From positions 1-64,000 of the forward strand of contig NZ_LZKJ01000196.1 in NCBI RefSeq assembly GCF_001672775.1: a DNA stretch of 64,000 nt, in the 5' to 3' direction. The DNA is from Mycobacterium kyorinense (GTDB lineage: Bacteria; Actinomycetota; Actinomycetes; Mycobacteriales; Mycobacteriaceae). The notes beneath the pieces are model-generated. The model did not search any database and had not been told where the DNA came from. It worked only from the letters and a program-made list of their open reading frames with translations. The translations under genes were made by a program, and so were the position numbers. Of this stretch, positions 1 to 7,879 are shown one piece after another (position 1 is the first letter of the stretch; every line of letters begins with the position of its first letter).

Positions 1-12
1 GGAATCACCTGC

Positions 13-1581
13 TCAGGATTCGACCGGAACCGACAGAGGCAATGGCTTTCCAGTCACCATGTACCGGTTGTAATCCGCTCCAACCGATTCTGGCGCTAAG
101 GCGCGATCCGTGAAAGGGGTGCCATCGGGTGCAAGATAGCGGCCGTACTCGGACCCGAACCGGTCGATGATCGTACCTTCAGGCAGCTGGGCGGGCTGGG
201 GGACATGGCCTGGCGGGAAACCGTCATTCAACGGGTAACTGCGCGTTTCCGGGGTACCGAAGTGCGACGCAAAGTCGTCCCACGGCATTCCGCCCGTAGG
301 CTCCCATCCGCGCACAACGGCTAAGGGTGCGCCGCGCTCTGTGACGATTTCTGCCGGAAGTCCTGCTTCAACAGCTGCGCCCTCGCCGCCGAACATTAAG
401 CCGGGCAGGGCGAAGGCGCCGTCGGAGGCTTTGGCGCCCAAGTAGTAGGCCGCACTCGGTGAGTCGAACGCGTTTTTAATTTCCCCCGCGGCCGCGCCAA
501 CCGGGTTCTGCGCAATCTCGGCAGTGCCTTTAAGCATCTGCTCCCATGACTCGAGGACACCGGGTGCACCGGGTCCTCCTTGCCCGATGAGGTTTTTGAT
601 CCCCTGTTCGGTCGCAAACCAGCGGTCACCGAATCCTTCGCCGAATCCCGGTGGCGGCGGGCGCTGCGGCTCAGGGGCAACGTAATTGGGCATACCGTTG
701 TCGATCCACTGCTGGGTCCGCGCCACAATCGCGTCCAGGCGTGCCTCGATCTGATCGGGTGGCACTCCTTCAAGGGCCATGCTTTGGCGGGCCATGGCCT
801 TGAACCTCTCCGCGTCGGCGGGGGTGATCTGAGGCGCCGGCGTACCAGGAGGCCCGGGTTGGCGAAGTCGACTCAGCAGGTCTGGCAGGCTGCCAGGAGG
901 CTGTTGGTCGGCAGGCTGACCCCTCCCCAACATGAGGTCTTCCAGCGTCGGTGGCTTGCCCGTGGGGCTGGCCGGGGTCGTCGGGTCTGCAGGTGTGGCA
1001 CCGCCCGGCCCGGGGGGTAACAGCATGTCCTGCCACGTTCGTGGCTTGCCTACTGGCGGATCTGCGGCGGGATCCGGTTCCTGCGTCCCGGTGGCTGCCT
1101 TCAACACAGCCGCCAAATCGGTGTTCGTTTTCTCAGCGGTGGCCAGCAGCGCCGTGATCTTGCGTTGTAGCTCGTCGACTTTGGCCTTGATCTTCTGGAC
1201 ATCCTGGTCGGCCATGCCGGTGGTGTCCGGTGGAATCACCGAGTTGCTTGCGGCGTCGATGTGCACCGCCGGGGCGGCCGCCGCCTCATTGAAAAGGTCG
1301 GCGAGTTCCTTTTTGACCGCCGCGGCTTCCTGATAGGCGTGCCCGGCGCCAGCCCACACCCGAAACGCGTTTTGCGCCGACAGCTCCATTTTGGTGCCGC
1401 TTTTGGCCATCGCATCTTGGGCGGCTGCTCCGGCTTCACCATGCCACGTAGCGAAGACCGGCAGGTTAGCGATGTTTTGCGCGGCTTCCCGGCTGTGCCG
1501 TGCTCGTGCCGCGGCAGCGTCGGCGAACTCGTGGATCTGCTCGGGGTCCCACTCCTGCAGATCGGCGAGCGTCAGACCCAC
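13..1581 (-). CDS. WXG-type secreted protein with C-terminal TNT (NAD+ glycohydrolase toxin)-like domain
   Basis: A 522-residue protein starting at GTG. The N-terminal ~100 residues are Ala-rich and helical, with a W-x-G motif (TWHGEA, W46-G48) as in type VII secretion substrates. A long Pro-rich linker (about 170-310) follows. The last ~110 residues resemble the TNT domain of CpnT, including YPLNDGFP, LPEGTIIDRFGSEYGRYL and the KPLP segment. The reading frame stops at VPVES, before the GQPGGGxQ tail I expect in this family. The position where I expect YHxY reads YNRY. The toxin may therefore be inactive, frameshifted at the end, or divergent; only 12 bases remain in the window to judge. It lies 3 nt downstream of an EspC-like gene, so the two look co-transcribed. 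An immunity gene, if any, would be beyond the window edge. Confidence 0.75.
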   Translation of the reverse strand: MGLTLADLQEWDPEQIHEFADAAAARARHSREAAQNIANLPVFATWHGEAGAAAQDAMAKSGTKMELSAQNAFRVWAGAGHAYQEAAAVKKELADLFNEAAAAPAVHIDAASNSVIPPDTTGMADQDVQKIKAKVDELQRKITALLATAEKTNTDLAAVLKAATGTQEPDPAADPPVGKPRTWQDMLLPPGPGGATPADPTTPASPTGKPPTLEDLMLGRGQPADQQPPGSLPDLLSRLRQPGPPGTPAPQITPADAERFKAMARQSMALEGVPPDQIEARLDAIVARTQQWIDNGMPNYVAPEPQRPPPPGFGEGFGDRWFATEQGIKNLIGQGGPGAPGVLESWEQMLKGTAEIAQNPVGAAAGEIKNAFDSPSAAYYLGAKASDGAFALPGLMFGGEGAAVEAGLPAEIVTERGAPLAVVRGWEPTGGMPWDDFASHFGTPETRSYPLNDGFPPGHVPQPAQLPEGTIIDRFGSEYGRYLAPDGTPFTDRALAPESVGADYNRYMVTGKPLPLSVPVES

Positions 1582-1584
1582 CCG

Positions 1585-1920
1585 TCAGATACCCATTCGT
1601 TTGGCCACCCTCGATGCGGCGGCGTCAAGGTTTGTGGCCCCTTCGGTGTCGGTGGTTTCATATTCGGCGCCTGTGAACCGCAAACCCTCGGCATGCTCGC
1701 AGAGTTCACGGTGGTGGCTGGCGCTTTCCTCCTGCCAGTGCGCGGTCAACTCTGCTAACGCCGCAGCGCTGTCCCCAATAAACCCCGCCTGGGCAGCAGC
1801 GATACGTTCATGCGCCGCCGTATGTCCCTTCAGGAAATCCCCGGCATTCGCATCAACCTGCTCACCCGCGAAACGCACATCTACTGGGTCTACCCGCAAA
1901 TTCTTGCCCACCACGCTCAC
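1585..1920 (-). CDS. EspC-like (DUF2580-type) ESX secretion-associated protein
   Basis: A 111-residue small helical protein. It begins with a pattern like LRVDPVDVRFAGEQVDANAGDF and ends with a run of Ala-rich helices, typical of the EspC/DUF2580 proteins that partner WXG-domain toxins for type VII export. I chose the GTG at 1920 because AAGGA lies 4 nt upstream; the frame stays open to 1959, but that leader (RKPVGCGW) is unlike the family. The stop is 3 nt before the TNT-domain gene, which supports a two-gene unit where this protein acts as secretion partner or chaperone. The pairing role is inferred from family context. A small WXG100/LXG-type helical protein of other function is the main alternative. 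Confidence 0.7.
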   Translation of the reverse strand: MSVVGKNLRVDPVDVRFAGEQVDANAGDFLKGHTAAHERIAAAQAGFIGDSAAALAELTAHWQEESASHHRELCEHAEGLRFTGAEYETTDTEGATNLDAAASRVAKRMGI

Positions 1921-2082
1921 CCGATCCTTCGCCCAGCCACAGCCGACCGGTTTGCGCAAAATTTTACCGCCGCCCGAACATGCCCCAATGCGCCAAAACT
2001 GGCGCCGAGCTAGCTTCCACCAAGCGCACGTTCATGCAGGCAGCGGTGACGCCGGGATCGATGATCGAGGACAATTTCGACC

Positions 2083-2751
2083 ATGTGGGTCATTCGCCGG
2101 TTCCTAACGGGACTGCTCGTCATGGCATCCGGGATCTGCTGGCCGTCATTGGCCGGCGCCGACGTGCCGCCAGTGAGCGCGAAGGCGCAAGCGGCGGGGT
2201 TCGTCGACGTTCGGAGCGTCGTCCCGGACGCGGTCATCGACCTGCGATATGCGACACCCAACAATTTCACCGGGATGCCGTTGTATCCCGCCAATGCGCG
2301 CTGCCTCGTGCATGAATCCATGGGGCCTGGCCTCGCGGCCGCGGCCAATGCGCTGCGTTCGCAAGGCGCCGTCTTGGCCTTCTGGGACTGCTACCGGCCG
2401 CACGAAGTACAGGTCAAGATGTTTCAAGTGGTGCCCAATCCAGCATGGGTCGCACGACCCGGCCAGTACGCACACAGCCACGAAGCCGGGCGCTCGGTCG
2501 ACGTGACGCTCGCCGGCACCCAATGCCGACAAGCCTGCCTTCTCGACATGGGAACCGATTTCGACGACTTCACTCCCCGCGCCCACGCATTCGCCACCGA
2601 CGGCGTCAGCACCACCGCGCAGACAAGCCGGACTCGACTTCGCGACGCCATGAAAATCGGTGGACTGCAGGTGTATTCGGGCGAGTGGTGGCACTTCGAC
2701 GGTCCCGGGTCAACCGTCGACCACCCAATCCTTGATATCCCGGTCAACTAA
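2083..2751 (+). CDS. secreted D-alanyl-D-alanine dipeptidase (VanX/DdpX family, peptidase M15D)
   Basis: A 222-residue protein with an N-terminal signal peptide (about 1-26, basic start then a hydrophobic run ending LAGA). The M15D zinc signatures are present: SHEAGRSVDVTL supplies the His and Asp ligands, and EWWHFD near the C-terminus supplies the catalytic Glu and third His ligand. FWDCYRPHEVQ matches the conserved arginine region of VanX-like enzymes. It is predicted to cleave D-Ala-D-Ala outside the cytoplasm. In mycobacteria this more likely serves peptidoglycan recycling than vancomycin resistance, since no vanHA genes are nearby. The methyltransferase gene starts 17 nt downstream, so they may be co-transcribed. 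Confidence 0.88.
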   Translation: MWVIRRFLTGLLVMASGICWPSLAGADVPPVSAKAQAAGFVDVRSVVPDAVIDLRYATPNNFTGMPLYPANARCLVHESMGPGLAAAANALRSQGAVLAFWDCYRPHEVQVKMFQVVPNPAWVARPGQYAHSHEAGRSVDVTLAGTQCRQACLLDMGTDFDDFTPRAHAFATDGVSTTAQTSRTRLRDAMKIGGLQVYSGEWWHFDGPGSTVDHPILDIPVN

Positions 2752-2768
2752 AAGCTAGGAGCTGCACG

Positions 2769-3566
2769 GTGGATCGCTACACCCACGGCCATCATGAGTC
2801 GGTGCTGCGTTCCCATCGACAGCGCACTGCCGAGAATTCCGCGGGTTACCTCTTACCGCATCTGCGACAAGGGATGTCGCTGCTGGACATTGGCTGCGGC
2901 CCGGGGACGATCACCGTCGACCTGGCCGCACGCGTCGCACCTGGCCAAGTCACCGCCGTGGACATCGCCGATGACGCCTTGGATGCCGCGCGTGCCGCAG
3001 CCCAGGCGCACGAGCTGTCGAACATTGCCTTTGCCACCGCCGACGTGCATGCACTCGAATTCGCTGATGACACCTTCGATGTCGTGCACGCGCACCAGGT
3101 GCTGCAGCACGTCGGCGACCCGGTCCAGGCACTGCGAGAGATGCGCCGGGTATGCGTGCCGGGCGGTTACGTCGCCGCGCGTGACGCCGACTACGCCGGC
3201 TTCATCTGGTATCCGCAGCTTCCGGCGCTGGATCGGTGGCTGGATCTCTATGATCGGGCGGCGCGCGCCAACGGCGGCGAGCCCGACGCCGGCCGCCGGC
3301 TGTTGTCGTGGGCCCGAAAAGCGGGCTTCGACGACATCACACCCGGTGGCGGGGTCTGGTGCTTTGCCACGCCCGAGGACCGCGACTGGTGGGGCGGCAT
3401 GTGGGCGGACCGGATTGTGCAGTCGGCACTGGCCGACCAGCTGGTGGACTCGGCGCTCGCCACGAGCGACGACCTCGTCGAGATCGCCGCCGCATGGCGG
3501 GCCTGGGCAGCCGCGCCTGATGGGTGGTTGGCGATCCCGCACGGCGAAATCCTTTGTCGCGCATAG
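2769..3566 (+). CDS. class I SAM-dependent methyltransferase (Methyltransf_11/UbiE type)
   Basis: A 265-residue cytosolic methyltransferase starting at GTG, with TAGGAG upstream. Motif I is LLDIGCGPGTITVDLA (about 38-53). It is followed by the acidic VTAVDIADDAL strand, TADVHALEF, and the FDVVHAHQVLQHVGDPVQALREMRRVCVPGGYV block typical of UbiE/Methyltransf_11 proteins. The C-terminal ~100 residues (YRAARANGGEPDAGRRL-type helices) resemble actinobacterial methyltransferases of unknown substrate. Neighbouring genes do not point to a substrate. The family call is secure; the substrate is unknown. Confidence 0.85.
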   Translation: MDRYTHGHHESVLRSHRQRTAENSAGYLLPHLRQGMSLLDIGCGPGTITVDLAARVAPGQVTAVDIADDALDAARAAAQAHELSNIAFATADVHALEFADDTFDVVHAHQVLQHVGDPVQALREMRRVCVPGGYVAARDADYAGFIWYPQLPALDRWLDLYDRAARANGGEPDAGRRLLSWARKAGFDDITPGGGVWCFATPEDRDWWGGMWADRIVQSALADQLVDSALATSDDLVEIAAAWRAWAAAPDGWLAIPHGEILCRA

Positions 3567-3584
3567 CGAATCGTCTGAGCAGAC

Positions 3585-3831
3585 TTAATCCAGAAACAGG
3601 TCGGGAATCGGCTGGTCGCCGCCGCCGTAGCGGGACAAGTCCTGCCCGGCCAACGCCTTGCCGCCGGCGGCCTCGATTTCGGCGGCCGCGGTGTGCACGG
3701 TGCCCGGCAGACGGGGGTGCGGTTGGTCGGTCTTGGCCAGCAGCACCAATTGGCCCCTTGCCTGGCCGCGGCCAGGCCGATCCCACGGCTGGCCCCGGAG
3801 ATCACCACGGTGCGGTCGTCAAAGTACCCAT
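3585..3831 (-). pseudogene. decayed short-chain dehydrogenase with internal deletion
   Basis: Reverse-strand translation gives the start of an SDR (YFDDRTVVISGASRGIG, the TGxxxGIG cofactor loop). After a frame change it reads LVLLAKTDQPHPRLPGTVHT and AAAEIEAAGGKALAG, then joins directly to a C-terminal tail (QDLSRYGGGDQPIPDLFLD, stop). The tail resembles the end of HSDL2-like SDRs of ~280 residues, so the whole catalytic core is missing. The ATG at 3831 is one base out of frame with the GYFDD segment, and a second shift sits at the GAN/W junction. Start shift, mid shift and large deletion together indicate a dead gene. It occupies most of the gap before the mutase operon. Confidence 0.8.
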
Positions 3832-3900
3832 CACTCTCCTTTGGCCTGGTCAGGCACGCGGTATTGGCATTCTCTTTTTTGGCAAGTACGTTATCAGTCG

Positions 3901-5478
3901 ATGGATAACCACACTGAGACCTCGTCCGGCATCCCGCTGGAACCCGTGTACGGGCCGGGGGACCGTCCTGTCGAGCCGCCGCCTCCGGGCACCTATCCAT
4001 TCACCCGGGGCAATTTCGCCAGCGGTTACCGCGGCAAGCTGTGGACTTTCCGTCAGTACTCCGGGTTCGGCACCGTCGAAGCCTCCAACCGCCGCTACCG
4101 CTACCTGTTGGACCAAGGCGGGACCGGCCTGTCGGTAGCGCTTGATCTGCCCACGCAATGCGGCTTCGACTCCGACGACCCCGAGGTGGGCGAGGAGGTG
4201 GGCCGGGTCGGCGTGGCGATCGACACCCTCGCCGACGCCGAGATCCTGTTCGACGGCATTCCGCTGGACAAGATCAGCACCAGCTTCACCATCAATGGCA
4301 CCGCCGCGATCCTGCTTGCGTTCTACGTCGCGGCCGCCGAACGCAAGGGCGTGCCGCGCGCCAAACTCACCGGAACCATTCAAAACGACATCCTCAAGGA
4401 ATACGCATCGCGCGGAACGTGGATCTGGCCGCCGGAGCCGTCGCTGCGACTGATCGCCGACACCATCGAGTTCTGCGCATCCGAAGTACCGAAGTTCAAC
4501 GCAATCTCGGTGGCCGGCGCACATTTCCGCGATGCCGGGGCCAACGCGGTGCAGGAGATGGCGTTCACGCTGGCCGATGGCGTCACCTACTGCGACACCG
4601 TGGTGGAACGCGGCCGGATGACCATCGACCAGTTCGCCCCGCAGATCTCGTTCTTCTTCTACACCCATGGCGACTTCTTCGAAGAGATCGCCAAATACCG
4701 TGCCGGACGGCGCCGTTGGGCGACCATCGTGCGGGAACGCTACGGCGCCAGCACCGACAAGGCGTCGATGTTCCGGTTCGGCTGCGTGTGTGGTGGCGCA
4801 TCGCTGTATGCACCGCAGGCGCAAAACAACCTGGTGCGGGTGGCCTACGAAGCGATGGCCGCCGTGCTCGGCGGCGTGCAGTCGATGTTCACTGCGGCCT
4901 GGGACGAGCCGTTTGCACTGCCCACCGAGGAGTCCACTACGCTGGCGCTGCGCACTCAACAGATCCTGGCCCACGAAACCGGTGTCGCCCGGGTCGCCGA
5001 TCCGCTGGGCGGCTCCTACTTCGTCGAAGCGCTCACCGACGCCACCGAGGCCCGCATCGTCGAAATCATGCACGACCTCGAACAGCACGGCGGAATGGTG
5101 CGCGCCATCGAAGACGGCTATCTGCAAGGCTTGATCGCCGACGAGGCCTACCGAATGCACCAGGACATCGAGGCGGGCACTCGCCCGGTTGTCGGCGTCA
5201 ACCGGTTCGTCTCCGAAGAGCCGGCGCCCGAGATCGTCACGTACGAGCTCGACGCCGAGGGACGCGATCTTCAGCTCAAGCGGCTGTCCAAGGTCCGAGC
5301 CGAAAGAGACTCGGCCACAGTAGAATCCAGCCTCGCTGCATTGTCTCTTGCTGCGGAAGGAACCGATAACCTCATGCACAAACTGATCGACTGCGCCAAC
5401 GCCTACTGCACGGTCGGTGAGATGGTTTCTGCGCTCAAAGCGGTATGGGGCGAATTCGAACAACCGGTGGTGTTTTAA
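3901..5478 (+). CDS. acyl-CoA mutase large subunit (methylmalonyl-CoA mutase superfamily), divergent
   Basis: 525 residues: the TIM-barrel substrate domain without the C-terminal B12 domain, which the next gene supplies. Anchors are LWTFRQYSGF (Tyr53, equivalent to Tyr89 of Propionibacterium MutB), GTIQNDILKEYASR (Arg171, equivalent to Arg207) and AGAHFRDAGA (His208, equivalent to His244). Tyr and Arg at these places favour a carboxylated substrate such as methylmalonyl-CoA. However, MutB Tyr243 is Ala207 here, and the usual H-x-Q-T-x-G segment reads GCVCGG (294-299), so a known specificity cannot be assigned. It performs a radical carbon-skeleton rearrangement with adenosylcobalamin. I chose the ATG at 3901; an upstream extension of the frame crosses the SDR remnant. 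It probably leads the operon that runs to the MeaB gene at 14339. Confidence 0.88.
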   Translation: MDNHTETSSGIPLEPVYGPGDRPVEPPPPGTYPFTRGNFASGYRGKLWTFRQYSGFGTVEASNRRYRYLLDQGGTGLSVALDLPTQCGFDSDDPEVGEEVGRVGVAIDTLADAEILFDGIPLDKISTSFTINGTAAILLAFYVAAAERKGVPRAKLTGTIQNDILKEYASRGTWIWPPEPSLRLIADTIEFCASEVPKFNAISVAGAHFRDAGANAVQEMAFTLADGVTYCDTVVERGRMTIDQFAPQISFFFYTHGDFFEEIAKYRAGRRRWATIVRERYGASTDKASMFRFGCVCGGASLYAPQAQNNLVRVAYEAMAAVLGGVQSMFTAAWDEPFALPTEESTTLALRTQQILAHETGVARVADPLGGSYFVEALTDATEARIVEIMHDLEQHGGMVRAIEDGYLQGLIADEAYRMHQDIEAGTRPVVGVNRFVSEEPAPEIVTYELDAEGRDLQLKRLSKVRAERDSATVESSLAALSLAAEGTDNLMHKLIDCANAYCTVGEMVSALKAVWGEFEQPVVF

Positions 5479-5904
5479 GTGACAGCACGAATCCTGGTGG
5501 CCAAACCCGGCCTGGACGGACACGATCGCGGCGCCAAGGTCGTCGCCCGCACCCTGCGCGATGCCGGGTTCGAGGTGATCTACACCGGGATCCGGCAGCG
5601 CATCGAGGACATCGCCTCGATCGCCGTGCAAGAAGACGTCGCTGTCGTCGGGTTGAGCATCCTGTCCGGTGCGCACGTCGCGCTGACCACCCGGACCATC
5701 GAAGCGCTGCGCGGAGCCGACGCCGCCGACATCGCCGTCGTCGTCGGCGGAACGATCCCGGAGGCCGACGTGCCCAAACTGGTGGCCGCCGGTGCCACCG
5801 CGGTGTTTCCGACCGGAACAGCGCTGGAGGTGCTGGTGCGGGAAATCCGCCAGCTCACCGGCGTGCCCGAACCGACCGTGGAGGAACCGTGCGTCTCGGA
5901 GTAA
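5479..5904 (+). CDS. acyl-CoA mutase small subunit, cobalamin-binding domain
   Basis: A 141-residue GTG-start protein that abuts the large subunit stop codon with no gap. It carries the base-off B12-binding signature DGHDRGAK (Asp13, His15, Gly18; His15 should replace dimethylbenzimidazole as lower cobalt ligand). LSILSGAH and VVVGGTIPEADV, the other two conserved loops of the Rossmann-like B12 domain, follow. A separate small subunit is the arrangement of isobutyryl-CoA, 2-hydroxyisobutyryl-CoA and related acyl-CoA mutases rather than fused mycobacterial MutB. It should form a heteromer with the large subunit at 3901. Its 3' end overlaps the next gene by 16 nt, suggesting translational coupling. 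Confidence 0.92.
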   Translation: MTARILVAKPGLDGHDRGAKVVARTLRDAGFEVIYTGIRQRIEDIASIAVQEDVAVVGLSILSGAHVALTTRTIEALRGADAADIAVVVGGTIPEADVPKLVAAGATAVFPTGTALEVLVREIRQLTGVPEPTVEEPCVSE

Positions 5905-6845
5905 TGATCGGCGCCGAGCGCGGCGACTCGGCCCGCAAGGTCACCAAGTTGCTCGCCGATATCGAGTGGGCCGAGAGGGTGGGCATGGATACCGCCTGGA
6001 TCCCGCAGGTGCCCAACGATTTCGACGCCTTGACTGCCGTCGCGCTGATGGCTACCCGCACCACCCGCATCGAACTCGGCACAGCCGTCGTACCGCTGCA
6101 GGCTCAGCACCCGATTGCCCTGGCGCGCCAGGCGTTGTCGGTCCACGCCGCGACCGGCGGCAGGCTGGCGCTTGGCGTCGGCCCCTCGCATCACTGGATC
6201 ATCCGCGACATGCTCGGCCTTCCCTACGAGCGGCCGGCCGCCTTTACCCGCGACTACTTGGACGTGCTCGAGGCCGCATTCGGAGGGCCCGGCCCGGTCG
6301 ATGTCGACAACCAGAGTTTCGCCGTGCACAACCCGCTGGATTTGGCCGCGGTATCGCCGCTGCCGGTGCTGCTCGCCGCACTCGGACCGGTGATGTTGAC
6401 CCTGGCCGGGGAGCGCACCGATGGCACCGTGCTGTGGATGGCCGACGAGCGAGCCGTCGCCGAGCATGTCGTGCCGCGCATCACCAAGGCCGCCGACAAT
6501 GCCGGCCGTCCGGCGCCGCGGATCGTCGCCGGCATACCGGTATGCCTGTGCGCGCCAAACGAAGTCGACGCGGCTCGGGAGCGCGCTAATCGGATCCTCG
6601 GGGAGGCCGAGGTGTCGCCGAACTATCAGCGGCTGCTGGATTACGGCGACGCCAAAGACGTCGGTGACATCTGTGCGGCCGGCGACGAGGAGGCCATCCT
6701 GGCGCGGTTCCGTCGGTTCGCCGACGCCGGCGTGACGGATCTTTCGGTGCGGTTACTGCCGATTGGTGATACCCGTGACGAGCTCGTCGCGTCCAAACGG
6801 CGCACCCGCGAAGTCATCGCGGCCCTGGGTGCCGAACTGCGATGA
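5889..6845 (+). CDS. LLM-class F420-dependent oxidoreductase
   Basis: A 318-residue luciferase-fold (TIM barrel) oxidoreductase. I chose GTG 5889 (VRLGVMIGAERGD) because mycobacterial F420 LLM proteins begin MRLGVMIG; this makes a 16-nt overlap with the B12-domain gene. Family features include DTAWIPQVPNDFDALTAVALMA, TRIELGTAVVPLQAQHPIALARQALSV and GRLALGVGPSHHWI. It likely uses reduced F420 (or FMN) to reduce or oxidise a pathway intermediate next to the mutase step. The stop overlaps the ATG of the CoA-transferase (ATGA), so it sits firmly in the operon. The substrate is unknown. Confidence 0.85.
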   Translation: MRLGVMIGAERGDSARKVTKLLADIEWAERVGMDTAWIPQVPNDFDALTAVALMATRTTRIELGTAVVPLQAQHPIALARQALSVHAATGGRLALGVGPSHHWIIRDMLGLPYERPAAFTRDYLDVLEAAFGGPGPVDVDNQSFAVHNPLDLAAVSPLPVLLAALGPVMLTLAGERTDGTVLWMADERAVAEHVVPRITKAADNAGRPAPRIVAGIPVCLCAPNEVDAARERANRILGEAEVSPNYQRLLDYGDAKDVGDICAAGDEEAILARFRRFADAGVTDLSVRLLPIGDTRDELVASKRRTREVIAALGAELR

Positions 6846-7876
6846 CCGGACCACTGGCCGGTATCCGAATCCTCGAGGTTGGCACCATGCTGGCCGGCCC
6901 GTACGCCACCATGCTGCTGGCCGACCTCGGTGCGCAGGTCACCAAGGTCGAGCCGCCGGGCGGTGAGATTTCACGGCAGGTCAGTGACAGTTATTTCGCC
7001 AGCCTCAACCGCAACAAGGCCAGCATCTGTCTGGACCTGAATGCGCAAGAAGGCCAAGCCAAGCTGGGCGAGCTCGTGGGTGAATCCCATGCGCTGCTGG
7101 TCAATCTGAAGCCATCGGCGATCCGCCGGCTGGGTCTGACCTATGAGTCGTTGCGCCGCTTCAATGAACACATCGTCTGCGTCGCGATCACGGGCTTCGG
7201 GCTGCACGGCGGGGACGACCCGGCGTTCGACTACGTCGTCCAAGCAGCTACCGGGGTCGCGGCGCTGACCGGCGACCCGGATGGGCCACCCACGCTGCCC
7301 GGCTACTCCTCGGCGGACAACTCCACCGGAATGAGCGCTGCGCTAGGGCTGCTCGCGCAAATCATCTCCGGCCGTGGCGGCCAGGTCGACGTGTCATTGC
7401 GCGACGTGATGCTCTCTCAGCTCAACTACCACGCGTCCGCCTATCTCAACGACGGGGTCGAGCCGCAGCGGCGATCCTTTGGTGCGCACTCCTATTACGT
7501 TCCGGCCCAGATGTTTCCGACCGCCGACGGCTATCTTGCATTGTTCATCACCCACGACGGTTTCTGGAAGGCGTTCGCCGGTGAAGCGAACATCGAGGGC
7601 TTCGCGGCAATGGCCGAGCGGGTGGCGCGAGCCGACGAGGTGCGCGCCATCGTCACTGACGCTTTGGCGACCGATACCGCCGCCAGTTGGGAAGCGCGGC
7701 TGCGACCACTCGGCGTGCCGGCCGCAGCCGTGCGGACATTGCCTGATGCGCTGAAGGCGACACCCGAGATCATCGTCACCGCAGGTGATTTCCGTCTGGT
7801 CGGTAACCCGATTCACATTGACGGCTATCAGCCGGACTACCGGCCGCCACCCACGTTGGACCAAGGGGTCGACTAG
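6842..7876 (+). CDS. CaiB/BaiF-type (class III) CoA-transferase
   Basis: A 344-residue class III CoA-transferase with GIRILEVGTMLAGPYATMLLADLGAQVTKVEPPGG at the N-terminus. The catalytic-Asp region is YSSADNSTGMSAALGLL (about residues 156-172), with the Asp that forms the mixed anhydride. QVDVSLRDVM follows. It moves CoA between acyl groups, probably activating or recycling an acid in the mutase pathway. At 344 residues it is at the short end for the family (~380-430), mainly by a reduced small domain. It starts by ATGA overlap with the F420 gene. The converging reductase gene ends 3 nt downstream. Confidence 0.87.
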   Translation: MTGPLAGIRILEVGTMLAGPYATMLLADLGAQVTKVEPPGGEISRQVSDSYFASLNRNKASICLDLNAQEGQAKLGELVGESHALLVNLKPSAIRRLGLTYESLRRFNEHIVCVAITGFGLHGGDDPAFDYVVQAATGVAALTGDPDGPPTLPGYSSADNSTGMSAALGLLAQIISGRGGQVDVSLRDVMLSQLNYHASAYLNDGVEPQRRSFGAHSYYVPAQMFPTADGYLALFITHDGFWKAFAGEANIEGFAAMAERVARADEVRAIVTDALATDTAASWEARLRPLGVPAAAVRTLPDALKATPEIIVTAGDFRLVGNPIHIDGYQPDYRPPPTLDQGVD

Positions 7877-7879
7877 ACG

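Noticed and set aside
3861..3880. A further N3 operator before the mutase start
   Set aside because: Only one half-site (ATTCTC at 3869-3874) is present; the other arm does not match.
4158..5369. A 403-codon plus-strand frame inside the mutase gene
   Set aside because: Arg-rich out-of-frame shadow of the mutase; no independent signals.
3850..5676. A 608-codon open frame on the minus strand opposite the mutase gene
   Set aside because: It is antisense to a strongly supported gene, has no recognisable domain and reflects the GC-rich codon pattern; the plus strand carries mutase and B12 motifs.
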